DNA of 13,964 bases from Cellvibrionales bacterium UBA1854. Lineage in GTDB: Bacteria > Pseudomonadota > Gammaproteobacteria > Pseudomonadales > Porticoccaceae. The translations under genes were made by a program, and so were the position numbers. Below, piece by piece: positions 13,920 through 13,964 of the stretch (its first letter is position 1; every line of letters starts with the position of its first letter). Location of the stretch: contig DDII01000098.1 of assembly GCA_002338445.1 (NCBI GenBank), positions 1-13,964 of the forward strand, given 5' to 3'. Below the pieces are notes generated by a model. That model was not told the origin of the DNA, ran no database searches, and worked only from the letters and a program-made list of their open reading frames with translations.

Positions 13920-13964
13920 GTCTCAAATCCTAGGGATCGACACTCACGTGGTACATTTCTTTTT
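13920..13964 (-). promoter_or_regulatory. Upstream region of the aldose 1-epimerase gene (partial)
   Basis: Read on the minus strand, this region contains CACGTG within ACCACGTGAGTG. It resembles CCAACGTGAATG at 387-398 upstream of the receptor, allowing a one-base gap. A shared regulator site is possible, but the match is short. No promoter can be assigned in the 45 bases available. Confidence 0.25.

Noticed and set aside
1..13964. tRNA/rRNA genes, CRISPR arrays, insertion sequences or phage genes
   Set aside because: None were seen; the window is filled by the receptor, sulfatases, GH10 genes, epimerase and partial symporter, with no repeat arrays or transposase motifs.

Overview
The window looks like a polysaccharide-utilisation locus from a Gram-negative, probably marine, gammaproteobacterium. 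It has a large outer-membrane TonB-dependent receptor with no SusD partner, a GPH-type sugar symporter, Sec- and Tat-exported degradative enzymes, and moderate G+C. The taxon is inferred from gene style and cannot be fixed from the sequence alone.

Layout. Bases 1-153 (minus strand) hold the first 51 codons of a GPH-family sugar:cation symporter. A 345-bp divergent intergenic region (154-498) follows, with two inverted repeats and a TTGACA element. From 499 all genes run on the plus strand as a likely operon: TonB-dependent receptor (499-3465), a 12-bp-stem hairpin in the 75-bp gap, four S1-family sulfatases (3541-4974, 4991-6466, 6619-8664, 8669-10321) and two tandem GH10 endo-xylanase-like enzymes (10360-11499, 11524-12666). 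A convergent Tat-exported aldose 1-epimerase lies on the minus strand (12780-13919).

How they may work together (inference). Sulfated xylan or xylo-oligosaccharide would enter through the receptor, be desulfated by four non-identical periplasmic sulfatases and cut by the two GH10 enzymes. The epimerase would equilibrate anomers and the symporter would bring products into the cytoplasm. GH10 is the only glycoside hydrolase family seen, so the simplest reading is a sulfated-xylan locus. No xylosidase, glucuronidase, transcriptional regulator or sulfatase-maturing enzyme lies in the window.

The most unusual points are: a sulfatase with a C-type-lectin-like N-terminal domain joined through a short duplicated linker; two paralogous sulfatases with a C-G-A-S-R instead of a C-x-P-x-R maturation motif; a Gln-to-Glu change near the active site of one of the two GH10 enzymes; and Tat export of the GH10s and epimerase beside Sec export of the sulfatases.
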